Counted from the first letter of the stretch, positions 1-4,789 are shown. The stretch: 5,451 nt of DNA from Methanothrix sp. (GCA_011391755.1 JAABPZ010000117.1:1-5451), one strand, 5' to 3'. Translations and numbers: made by a program. Notes: generated from the letters alone by a model not told the origin.

Positions 1-127
1 TGTCTATTGATGCATATTTATTATTCATAGTATATCATTTCTGCTATACTTGGCACCATATGCATTTGAGACACCTTCCAGGATCTGAAAGGAGAATGCA
101 TAAATCAAGGTAGTTTCGAAGGATAAA

Positions 128-136
128 TTTATATAA
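128..136 (+). promoter_or_regulatory. Archaeal TATA box for the 273-aa secreted-protein gene
   Basis: The sequence TTTATATAA matches the archaeal TATA consensus, with a purine-rich stretch (GGATAAA) just before it in the place of the BRE where TFB binds. Transcription would be expected to start roughly 25 bp downstream, near 155-160, giving a leader of about 70 nt before the ATG at 230. No gene is seen in positions 1-229 on either strand, so this intergenic stretch is most simply the promoter region of the downstream gene. Confidence 0.6.
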
Positions 137-153
137 TATCAAAGTAAGATATT
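135..153. promoter_or_regulatory. Operator-like inverted repeat between TATA box and expected start
   Basis: AATATC (135-140) and GATATT (148-153) are perfect inverted copies separated by 7 bp. The left arm touches the TATA box and the right arm ends just before the expected transcription start, which is a typical place for an archaeal repressor to act. The arms are short and AT-rich, so chance is possible. Confidence 0.25.
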
Positions 154-159
154 GATTGA

Positions 160-192
160 AAGCTAAATCTCGCTTATTTGGCGAAATAGCTT
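160..192 (+). promoter_or_regulatory. Predicted hairpin at the 5' end of the leader of the first secreted-protein gene
   Basis: AAGCTA (160-165) pairs perfectly with TAGCTT (187-192). Inside it TCGC (170-173) pairs with GCGA (181-184) around a 7-nt loop, with a small asymmetric internal loop between the two stems. If transcription starts near 155-160, this hairpin forms the extreme 5' end of the mRNA, where it could protect the transcript or control it. No known riboswitch was recognised. Confidence 0.35.
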
Positions 193-229
193 AAATTGAT
201 CACTTAAAAAAAAGGGGGCGAAAAGAAAA

Positions 230-1051
230 ATGAAGGGAGTAATAGTAGTAGCATTCATGATTGCAATTGCCCTTATGGGGGGTTGCGGCATCGTGCTAGC
301 TAATCCACCACTGGTCCCACCAGTGCAGTATGAGCAGTTCTGTGAAGCGCAAAAAGTGGCTGGAACGGGAATTATCGATGTCAGCACGTCGATAATTGAC
401 AAGAAGATCGCACTTGAATACTACAACACCATGGCAGGCGACGGCGACTTCGAGCTTGACTCTGAGCATGCTTACTCGCAGAACCCAGAGAAGCTCAAAA
501 GGACGATATCTTCGGTCAACAATAGCACTGAGGCTGGCTTTAACCTTGTCGAAACCACCAAGATGACCTATGCAGGGGAGACGCCCCTTACTGGCGGAAA
601 GTACCTGCATTCCAAGGCATTCTACGGAGGCATCGGTGCTGAAGTGCAGGAGATGTTCTCCGTAAATGAGATGGAGAAAGACGAGACGGCATTCTTCGCC
701 TCTACCACACCCTATCAGCCCAAGGACTTCAGGAACGTCAGCCCGGAGAACTTGATAAAGAAGCTCAAAGCTGCAGGCAGAAATACAGAGGAGGTAGAGA
801 GGCTCATGACGTCTTACAGTGATGAGAATCATACTGCCGAATATATCCCCTCTCACCTGATCGGCTTGGAGACCAGGAACTCCTTCAATGGTACCTGGGG
901 CACCGATGCCAAGTGGCATAAGATATTCTACAAGGATATCAAGGCCCACGAGATGTTCACAGGAACCTTCGAGGCCGAGAAGACCATAAAGTTCCATGAG
1001 AATCCCGTGCCCGATAAAATCCATGCGCCTTGCGAAGGCATAGACTGCTAG
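230..1051 (+). CDS. Secreted protein with an uncharacterised domain shared with the next gene
   Basis: A 273-aa protein of no recognised family. Residues 1-24 form a Sec signal peptide (hydrophobic core 4-17, likely cleavage after VLA before Asn25), so the mature protein acts outside the membrane. Sequons at Asn97/Asn98, Asn169, Asn200 and Asn220 fit N-glycosylation in the archaeal envelope. The central part (about 70-160) and the C-terminal part (about 222-273) align with the next gene: YGGIGAEVQEMFSVNEME at 132-149 here against FGGVGAKVRESYDVQQME there, then FTGTFEAEKTIKF against FGSFEINRRILF. The protein ends exactly on a CX4C motif (PCEGIDC, Cys268 and Cys273), suggesting a disulfide or metal site. 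A lipobox reading at Cys19 is poor. The ATG at 230 is chosen because it directly starts the signal peptide; the upstream G-rich stretch (214-218) is a distant, weak Shine-Dalgarno. No catalytic motif was seen; a surface or structural role is inference. Confidence 0.85.
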   Translation: MKGVIVVAFMIAIALMGGCGIVLANPPLVPPVQYEQFCEAQKVAGTGIIDVSTSIIDKKIALEYYNTMAGDGDFELDSEHAYSQNPEKLKRTISSVNNSTEAGFNLVETTKMTYAGETPLTGGKYLHSKAFYGGIGAEVQEMFSVNEMEKDETAFFASTTPYQPKDFRNVSPENLIKKLKAAGRNTEEVERLMTSYSDENHTAEYIPSHLIGLETRNSFNGTWGTDAKWHKIFYKDIKAHEMFTGTFEAEKTIKFHENPVPDKIHAPCEGIDC

Positions 1052-1066
1052 GGAAACCTGGCAGCC

Positions 1067-1080
1067 TTTTTTCTTTTTTT
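1067..1080 (+). terminator. Oligo-T tract between the two secreted-protein genes
   Basis: T6-C-T7 begins 16 bp after the stop codon at 1051, in the 47-bp gap before the next ATG. Archaeal RNA polymerase terminates at such T runs without needing a stem. It may end the first transcript fully or partly, so that the second gene is expressed less or from its own signal; no convincing TATA box was seen in the gap. Confidence 0.5.
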
Positions 1081-1098
1081 AGTTTATTGGGGGTTAGC

Positions 1099-2283
1099 AT
1101 GAAGAGACAGATTATTAGGATTATGATGATACTCATCCTGACAGCATCCCAGGTAGAGGCCACTGTTGAGGACCCAGGCACAGCTTCGGGCGATGTTTCG
1201 AGCAACACCTGGACGGTCCCTACATCGCCGACTTTGCCTGGATTTCTGCCCAGCCCCTGTTCCGGGGATTCCGGTCGTCTTGCCGTAACCATCGGCTTTA
1301 CCGGGCCGGGAGTAGAACAGGAAAAATCGTATACAACCCCAGGCAAACCACTGGATTTTATGGTTACGATAAGCAACGACGGTATAACAGAGGTGGAGGC
1401 ACAGGTAAGTATCAAACCTGAGGTCTGTCCTTTTGTTTGGTTTAGCTGGACGACGACTTCCGTGAGCATTCCGGCCGGAGTCTCTCGCTTTGTGGCCCTG
1501 CAAGTTTTGCCGGATACGAACGCCATAGCCGGGGAGTACAAATTCGCAGTGGAGGCCTCGGCCAAATGCCGCAGCTCTGAGCCACACTCTGCAAAATTCA
1601 GGGTACAGGCATTCGACTACGCCTCAGAGACCACTGTGAGCGGCTCGGGCCAGTTTCAGATCAATAAAGACCTCAGATCCATGAACTCGGGGATCAAGTC
1701 CACCAAAAACGTGCTGTTTTCCGGCAGCGTGGATGCCCTTGTGAAGAATGAGTACCTGGTGGATGCGGCCAAGGGCAAGAATGCCAATTTCCAGGAACAA
1801 GATGCAGTTGACAACTACAATGCGGTATCTCTTGGGGATGCGCTCGTTGGAACGGAGAGCTTCAAGAGTTCTCTGGTCTTCGGCGGCGTGGGGGCCAAAG
1901 TCCGGGAGAGCTATGATGTGCAGCAGATGGAGTTCAAGAACCAGGATTTCACATTGCATCAGACCGGCTCCCAGAAGAAGACGGCAGAGTTCAAGACGGC
2001 AGACAACTTCACTGGGTATTATCTGATAGATGCCAAACAGATAGTTCCTGGCCAGAAGAATCTTAAGGAATTTGAGGAATATTTCGGGTCCTTTGAGATC
2101 AACCGGAGAATCCTCTTCAGGGATGCCGCAAAATCCAAGACCCCATGCCAGGAAGGTGACTGTCTGAAAGCACCGAGCACTAGCACGCTGAGCCCAGGCA
2201 GTCAAAGCTTTACCAGCCCCTGTTCAAGCGGCTCATGCAATAAATTCACGAATGCCCTCAATGACTTCTCTAAGTCTGCTTGA
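1099..2283 (+). CDS. Secreted protein: Ig-like domain plus uncharacterised domain shared with the preceding gene
   Basis: A 394-aa protein from the ATG at 1099. An in-frame TTG at 1030 would add 23 residues, bury the signal peptide and overlap the preceding gene, so it is rejected; GGGGGTT at 1089-1095 can serve as ribosome site. Order of parts: signal peptide 1-21 (cut after VEA); Ser/Thr/Pro-rich linker to about 53; Ig-like beta-sandwich about 56-172, resembling NEW3/CARDB-type repeats (TPGKPLDFMVTISNDG, then VSIPAGVSRFVALQVLP); the domain shared with the preceding gene about 180-355, including FGGVGAKVRESYDVQQME at 261-278 and ending in PCQEGDC (Cys350, Cys355); and a low-complexity tail 356-394 holding a second CX4C, PCSSGSC (Cys375, Cys380). 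It is probably exported to the envelope. Ig-like domains of this sort usually serve adhesion or spacing. The paralogy with the neighbour suggests tandem duplication, with the Ig module gained here or lost there. No enzyme motif was seen. Confidence 0.85.
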   Translation: MKRQIIRIMMILILTASQVEATVEDPGTASGDVSSNTWTVPTSPTLPGFLPSPCSGDSGRLAVTIGFTGPGVEQEKSYTTPGKPLDFMVTISNDGITEVEAQVSIKPEVCPFVWFSWTTTSVSIPAGVSRFVALQVLPDTNAIAGEYKFAVEASAKCRSSEPHSAKFRVQAFDYASETTVSGSGQFQINKDLRSMNSGIKSTKNVLFSGSVDALVKNEYLVDAAKGKNANFQEQDAVDNYNAVSLGDALVGTESFKSSLVFGGVGAKVRESYDVQQMEFKNQDFTLHQTGSQKKTAEFKTADNFTGYYLIDAKQIVPGQKNLKEFEEYFGSFEINRRILFRDAAKSKTPCQEGDCLKAPSTSTLSPGSQSFTSPCSSGSCNKFTNALNDFSKSA

Positions 2284-2287
2284 CACA

Positions 2288-2301
2288 TTTTTTTTAAAAA
2301 A
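2288..2301. terminator. Bidirectional T8/A6 tract
   Basis: T8 follows the stop codon of the 394-aa gene by 4 bp and acts as an oligo-T terminator on the plus strand. The adjoining A6 reads as T6 on the minus strand, where it lies downstream of the candidate small transcript at 2399-2339. One AT block could therefore end two convergent transcripts. Confidence 0.5.
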
Positions 2302-2338
2302 TGAAATAGTAAAATGGCAAATTTGCTAAAAGGAATAA

Positions 2339-2399
2339 GGCGAAGATCTCGGGGGTAATGAAAGAATATGTCATTTCAATCTTCCATTGTTCTTCGCCC
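2339..2399 (-). ncRNA. Candidate small structured RNA (or leader of a tiny ORF)
   Basis: On the minus strand GGCGAAGA (2398-2391) pairs perfectly with TCTTCGCC (2346-2339), closing a transcript of about 61 nt, with a further G-U pair possible outside. Inside, TGAAA (2378-2374) can pair with TTTCA (2363-2359); a competing pairing is GAAGAT (2384-2379) with ATCTTC (2347-2342), so two alternative folds exist. A consensus TATA box lies 26 bp before the 5' end, and T-rich DNA follows (TTATTCCTTTT, then T6 at 2301-2296). No C/D or H/ACA box or known family was recognised. The stem is also a valid hairpin on the plus strand, so strand rests on the promoter alone. This is prediction from layout only. 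Confidence 0.3.
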
Positions 2400-2420
2400 A
2401 ATCTACTAACGACGTTCATT

Positions 2421-2429
2421 ATATATAAA
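2421..2429 (-). promoter_or_regulatory. Consensus archaeal TATA box facing left in the intergenic region
   Basis: Read on the minus strand the sequence is TTTATATAT, preceded by the purine-rich AAAAGAAAAGA, a good BRE-like stretch. The expected start about 25-27 bp on is at 2398-2400, exactly where the candidate structured RNA begins. No annotated minus-strand gene lies downstream, so this promoter has no other obvious client. The region is AT-rich, which raises the chance of accidental TATA-like strings. Confidence 0.4.
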
Positions 2430-2658
2430 TCTTTTCTTTTTAATTAAGTCAATGTAATATCTGTTTCATATTATATACCTAAAACACAAAGCTATAGTCG
2501 AATATTTGAATCCGTTATTTTACATTACTATTAATATAATATATTTATGTAATATTTATAATACACCTTTATCAATTTCATATCAAAAAATTTATTGCAA
2601 AATTATTATACATTTTTGCGTTGGTTTTGGTGAATTATTGGTATTGAGTCTAATGACC

Positions 2659-2668
2659 TTGATATAAG
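2659..2668 (+). promoter_or_regulatory. Possible TATA box for the 135-aa secreted-protein gene
   Basis: TTGATATAAG is an imperfect TATA element. A start about 25 bp further, near 2688-2690, would give a leader of about 60 nt containing the hairpin at 2704-2730 and the Shine-Dalgarno at 2737-2742. Other AT-rich strings upstream could serve instead. Confidence 0.3.
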
Positions 2669-2703
2669 CAAAAGGAATAAATGGTTAAACCTCACGTACC
2701 TGA

Positions 2704-2730
2704 AAAAGGGATTTGATTGAGTACCCTTTT
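2704..2730 (+). promoter_or_regulatory. Leader hairpin just before the ribosome binding site
   Basis: AAAAGGG (2704-2710) and CCCTTTT (2724-2730) form a perfect 7-bp stem with a 13-nt loop. The stem ends 6 nt before the GGAGGT ribosome site (2737-2742) of the 135-aa gene, so its folding could influence translation start. On DNA it could equally be an operator. There is no T tract directly after it, so a strong terminator is unlikely. Confidence 0.35.
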
Positions 2731-2749
2731 GAGAAAGGAGGTTCATGAA

Positions 2750-3157
2750 ATGAAGTTGATTCTTACATTATTCGTCGTCACGGTTCTTCTGGCAAGCGTT
2801 GCCGTCACGGCCAGCGCTGCCGATGTTCTGGATTTGAGCACATTAGGTAAAAAACAGAGCATAGAAGCTGTTTCTCTGCCCAGGCTCTCGCCCACAATGC
2901 CGACTATTGCCGCAACCTCTCTGGGAGGCAACCTGAAGAGCGATGTGCTCGATCTCAGCACTCTGGGAAAGAAAGCAGTGCTCAATGTGAACACGACCAT
3001 GATCAAAGGTCCCACCCCGGTTACAATCACACCCATGTTCGCCGTTAAAAATACCAATGTAACCAACCAGGCCGGATCTGTCATTACCCTGCCCCAGGCA
3101 ATTTCTGCCAACCCCTCCGTTTACACCCCGCCCATCGCCATATTTGGCGGAGCTTAA
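2750..3157 (+). CDS. Small secreted protein with a duplicated DVLDLSTLGKK motif
   Basis: A 135-aa protein of no recognised family. The ATG at 2750 is chosen over an in-frame TTG at 2717 because AGGAGGT (2736-2742) lies 7 nt before it and because the signal peptide then begins properly: residues 1-23, hydrophobic core 3-19, cut after SASA is not exact but TASA before Ala24 fits. The mature protein starts with ADVLDLSTLGKK (24-35), and the same 11 residues DVLDLSTLGKK recur at 65-75, exactly 40 residues later. The rest is rich in Thr, Val, Ile, Pro and Asn with few charges, and has sequons at Asn81 and Asn113-like positions in the C-terminal half; no cysteines were seen. It looks like an extracellular beta-rich or extended protein. 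The 49-aa gene follows 11 bp downstream, so they may be co-transcribed. Function is unknown. Confidence 0.8.
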   Translation: MKLILTLFVVTVLLASVAVTASAADVLDLSTLGKKQSIEAVSLPRLSPTMPTIAATSLGGNLKSDVLDLSTLGKKAVLNVNTTMIKGPTPVTITPMFAVKNTNVTNQAGSVITLPQAISANPSVYTPPIAIFGGA

Positions 3158-3168
3158 AGAGGAATAGA

Positions 3169-3318
3169 ATGAATGTTTCGCTGAAAGTGGATGGAAAGGC
3201 AGTCGATTTAAATGCCTTCCCCCAGGAGATCATCGGCAATGCGGCAGTAGCTATGGCCGAGTCTCTGCGGGGCGTGGGCCATGACTGGAAAGGAATTGAG
3301 ATCAGAATTGATAAGTGA
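3169..3318 (+). CDS. Small conserved-looking 49-aa protein
   Basis: A 49-codon ORF, ATG at 3169 to TGA at 3318, with GAGG (3159-3162) 6 nt before the start. It follows the 135-aa secreted protein by 11 bp and its stop lies 8 bp from the end of the convergent arvC. The predicted fold is strand (VSLKVDGKAVDL, 3-14), helix (about 16-36, IIGNAAVAMAESLRGV), then strand (GIEIRID, 42-48). It has no signal peptide and should be cytoplasmic, unlike its upstream neighbour. The pattern of a short strand with DGK, LN-F, a helix and a closing EI-I strand resembles small uncharacterised proteins I recall from other methanogens, but that is memory rather than a search. Codon use resembles the flanking genes. 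Function is unknown. Confidence 0.7.
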   Translation: MNVSLKVDGKAVDLNAFPQEIIGNAAVAMAESLRGVGHDWKGIEIRIDK

Positions 3319-3326
3319 TAAATCTC

Positions 3327-3752
3327 TCAATCCTTCTTGCTCTTTTTAAAAACAGATGCGAGATCAATAAAATAAGTGCCTTCCTTGACCGCCATAATCA
3401 GTTCATCCCTCTCGAATAGAGACGGCAGATTCAACTCGTAGGTGCCAGGTGCGGTTATCTTGACGCTCTCCAATGCCTTCTCTTCCGGCTTGCCGTCACT
3501 TTGATGAATATCATTTTGCGAAGATTGCATCTCCTCCTCTATTGCCATCGACTCTTTTTCCAGTCTCCCGGGCGGTATCCGCACACCCATAGCCCGATTT
3601 ATGATAGGCTTCGGCTGCAGCACCTCTGCCTTCTTATCCTGCTGCTCTTTTTTCACGAACAGGAACTTCTTCCAGCCGCAATTGGGGCAGCCCTTCAGGA
3701 TATCCTCTCCTAAGTCGAAGACATTGCTACAACGGGTACAGATATGGGGCAT
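3327..3752 (-). CDS. arvC: Zinc-ribbon protein of the OapC/ArvC (DUF2072) family
   Basis: A 141-aa cytoplasmic protein. The N-terminal zinc ribbon uses Cys5, Cys8 (CTRC) and Cys22, Cys25 (CPNC), followed by GWKKFLFVKK. A charged, probably disordered linker spans about 36-94 (Glu, Lys, Gln rich). A conserved C-terminal module spans about 95-135 (ESVKITAPGTYELNLPSLF and GTYFIDLASVF), in which the G-[TY]-Y-x-[IL]-[ND]-L pattern occurs twice. This layout is that of the archaeal DUF2072 family, which sits with the DUF2073 and Era-like GTPase genes in many Euryarchaeota. Its ATG abuts the TAG of arvB with no gap, and GGGGG within the arvB end serves as ribosome site, so translation is coupled. From what I recall of Haloferax, the arv set is needed for extracellular vesicle formation; the specific job of ArvC is unclear. 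The zinc ribbon could bind RNA or protein. Confidence 0.85.
   Translation of the reverse strand: MPHICTRCSNVFDLGEDILKGCPNCGWKKFLFVKKEQQDKKAEVLQPKPIINRAMGVRIPPGRLEKESMAIEEEMQSSQNDIHQSDGKPEEKALESVKITAPGTYELNLPSLFERDELIMAVKEGTYFIDLASVFKKSKKD
3341..3347 (+). terminator. Possible oligo-T terminator for the 135-aa/49-aa unit
   Basis: TCTTTTT lies about 25 bp after the TGA of the 49-aa gene and within the 3' end of the convergent arvC. A T5 run in a pyrimidine-rich stretch could end the plus-strand transcript, leaving a short antisense overlap with arvC. The signal is weak. Confidence 0.25.
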
Positions 3753-4112
3753 CTAGTCCCCCACGGAGACCTTGGTGCTGATCTGATATTTGTCTTTCTC
3801 AATGGTGCGCAGCTGATTGGCAGGGCCGATGACCGTCATCCTGCCCTTCAGAGCTCTGCCGAATATCTTGTCCAAAAACGATCCTTCCTTCTTGGAAGGG
3901 TAGCTCTCTATCTCTATTCCTGAGAACTCGTCCACCCGAATCTCGGTCATGGTCATCTCGATGAGGCGCACCTCCTCATCCGAGGTCAGGCCGCACTCTA
4001 AAACCACAATCTTGCCGTTCTTGACCTTGTCCAGGATGAGCCGAATCTTCTCCATGGAGGTCATCTTCTCCAGCTTCTCCCCGGAGATGAGGTCCATTTG
4101 CACTTCTCTCAT
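3753..4112 (-). CDS. arvB: DUF2073 protein of the OapB/ArvB family
   Basis: A 119-aa cytoplasmic protein from the ATG at 4112. A GTG at 4121 would add three residues and overlap the arvA stop as GTGA. The ATG is preferred because GGGTGATC, spanning the end of arvA, matches the 16S tail complement (GGTGATC) and places its GGTG core 6 nt before that ATG. Family landmarks are DLISGEKL (7-14), the helix MTSMEKIRLILDKVKNGK (17-34), VVLECGLTSDEE (36-47), then MTMTEIRVDEFSGIEIESYP (53-72) and a C-terminal strand-rich part with VIGPANQLRTI. No enzyme residues are evident and no membrane segment is present. It sits between the GTPase and the zinc-ribbon gene in the order arvA-arvB-arvC, with both junctions tight, so a complex or a GTPase regulator/effector role is a reasonable inference. 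Confidence 0.85.
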   Translation of the reverse strand: MREVQMDLISGEKLEKMTSMEKIRLILDKVKNGKIVVLECGLTSDEEVRLIEMTMTEIRVDEFSGIEIESYPSKKEGSFLDKIFGRALKGRMTVIGPANQLRTIEKDKYQISTKVSVGD

Positions 4113-4117
4113 CAAGA

Positions 4118-4756
4118 TCACCCAAAATGAGCTGCTATCGCCTGATAAAGGTTATCTATATTCGATCCTTCCAGGGCGGAGATGGGCACCATGGCGTGCT
4201 GAGGGAAAGCTGCCTTAATTCTGGCCGGCGAGGCGTTGGGCAGATCCATCTTATTGGCCACAATGAGGAGGGGAAGCTTCCGAGCTTCCATATTTCCAAT
4301 CACTACCACATTGACCTGAGTATAAGGATCCTCGGTTGAGTCCATAACTAATAGCACGCCATCCAAGTCATCCAGCCATTTGATAGCTTCAATGACGCCT
4401 TCCGTGGCCTCCTTGGCCCTCTTCTTAGACTCGACCTCAGAAAGGCCATAGATCATGAACTCCTTGAAATCAACCTTTGTGGCCATGCCTGGTGTATCGA
4501 CTATATCCAGCTCGATGCTCGATCCGTTGGCGTTGATCACCACGCCCTCCTTCCTCATGGCCCGGCGGGTCTCATGTGGAATAGGGGAAGCCTCTCCAAA
4601 GCTCTCCCCCTCACTCCAGTCATGCAGAATCCGGTTGGCCAGTGTAGTCTTTCCGGCATTAGGCGGGCCGTAAAGTCCGATCTTGGCCCTCTTTTTTTTA
4701 AATATCCTGTTTATCCAGGTCCCAAGGCTCTCCTTGAGGCTGCTGATGATACCCAT
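4118..4756 (-). CDS. arvA: Era-like / Ras-superfamily GTPase ArvA (archaeal vesiculating GTPase)
   Basis: A 212-aa GTPase with all G motifs: G1 P-loop GPPNAGKT (30-37), G2 likely Thr63 in PHETR, G3 DTPG (87-90), G4 NKMD (168-171), G5 SAL (193-195). Residues 1-19 form a strongly amphipathic helix (Ile3, Ile4, Leu7, Leu11, Trp14, Ile15, Ile18, Phe19 on one face) followed by KKKR, a plausible peripheral membrane anchor. The family is widespread in Euryarchaeota; from memory, the Haloferax homologue (OapA, renamed ArvA) drives formation of extracellular vesicles, in the manner of eukaryotic small GTPases of vesicle traffic. The start at 4756 has GAGGT (4766-4762) 5 nt upstream. It is the first gene of a three-gene operon, overlapping the next gene's GTG option and supplying its ribosome site. 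The G1 string [15 protein letters not shown] is typical of this archaeal group. Assignment to the family is secure; the vesicle role in this organism is by homology. Confidence 0.9.
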   Translation of the reverse strand: MGIISSLKESLGTWINRIFKKKRAKIGLYGPPNAGKTTLANRILHDWSEGESFGEASPIPHETRRAMRKEGVVINANGSSIELDIVDTPGMATKVDFKEFMIYGLSEVESKKRAKEATEGVIEAIKWLDDLDGVLLVMDSTEDPYTQVNVVVIGNMEARKLPLLIVANKMDLPNASPARIKAAFPQHAMVPISALEGSNIDNLYQAIAAHFG

Positions 4757-4789
4757 GTCTTACCTCAGAGATGATAAGCGCATGTCTCT

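Larger units (their letters stand above)
2302..2749. other. AT-rich intergenic stretch without a confident protein gene
   Basis: This region of about 450 bp is markedly AT-rich, especially 2420-2620, and contains no ORF of usual length on either strand. It holds the candidate minus-strand transcript with its TATA box (2339-2429), a 10-bp palindrome GCAAATTTGC at 2317-2326, a weak hairpin GCAAAA/TTTTGC at 2597-2619, and the promoter and leader of the 135-aa gene at its right end. Between about 2440 and 2590 nothing beyond AT-rich sequence with several TATA-like strings is seen. No repeats, tRNA, insertion sequence ends or origin-like repeated boxes were found. Confidence 0.7.

Noticed and set aside
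275..288. Lipoprotein attachment site at Cys19 of the first secreted protein
   Set aside because: The residues before the cysteine (Met-Gly-Gly) fit a lipobox poorly, and a normal cleavage site (VLA before Asn25) follows shortly after.
296..1024. 242-aa open frame on the minus strand opposite the first secreted-protein gene
   Set aside because: It is a shadow of the coding strand, with no ribosome site, no recognisable motifs and an unlikely composition; the plus frame has a signal peptide and a paralogue.
1030..1098. In-frame TTG extension of the 394-aa gene
   Set aside because: It overlaps the end of the previous gene, places 23 residues before a clear signal peptide, and lacks a ribosome site; the ATG at 1099 is better.
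957..2205. Long minus-strand frames (957-1565, 1084-1587, 1624-2205) opposite the 394-aa gene
   Set aside because: They overlap one another and a well-supported gene and show no domain features, so they are shadows.
2339..2399. C/D or H/ACA guide RNA reading of the stem-closed region
   Set aside because: No RTGATGA or CTGA boxes and no ACA box 3 nt from the 3' end were found.
2440..2640. AT-rich block as a replication origin
   Set aside because: No origin recognition boxes, repeated elements or neighbouring Orc1/Cdc6 gene are visible; base composition alone is not enough.
2717..2749. In-frame TTG extension of the 135-aa gene
   Set aside because: The extension reads through the leader hairpin and the GGAGGT ribosome site and would displace the signal peptide; the ATG at 2750 fits both.
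2743..3111. 122-aa minus-strand frame opposite the 135-aa secreted protein
   Set aside because: Shadow frame; the plus strand has the signal peptide, ribosome site and protein-level repeat conservation.
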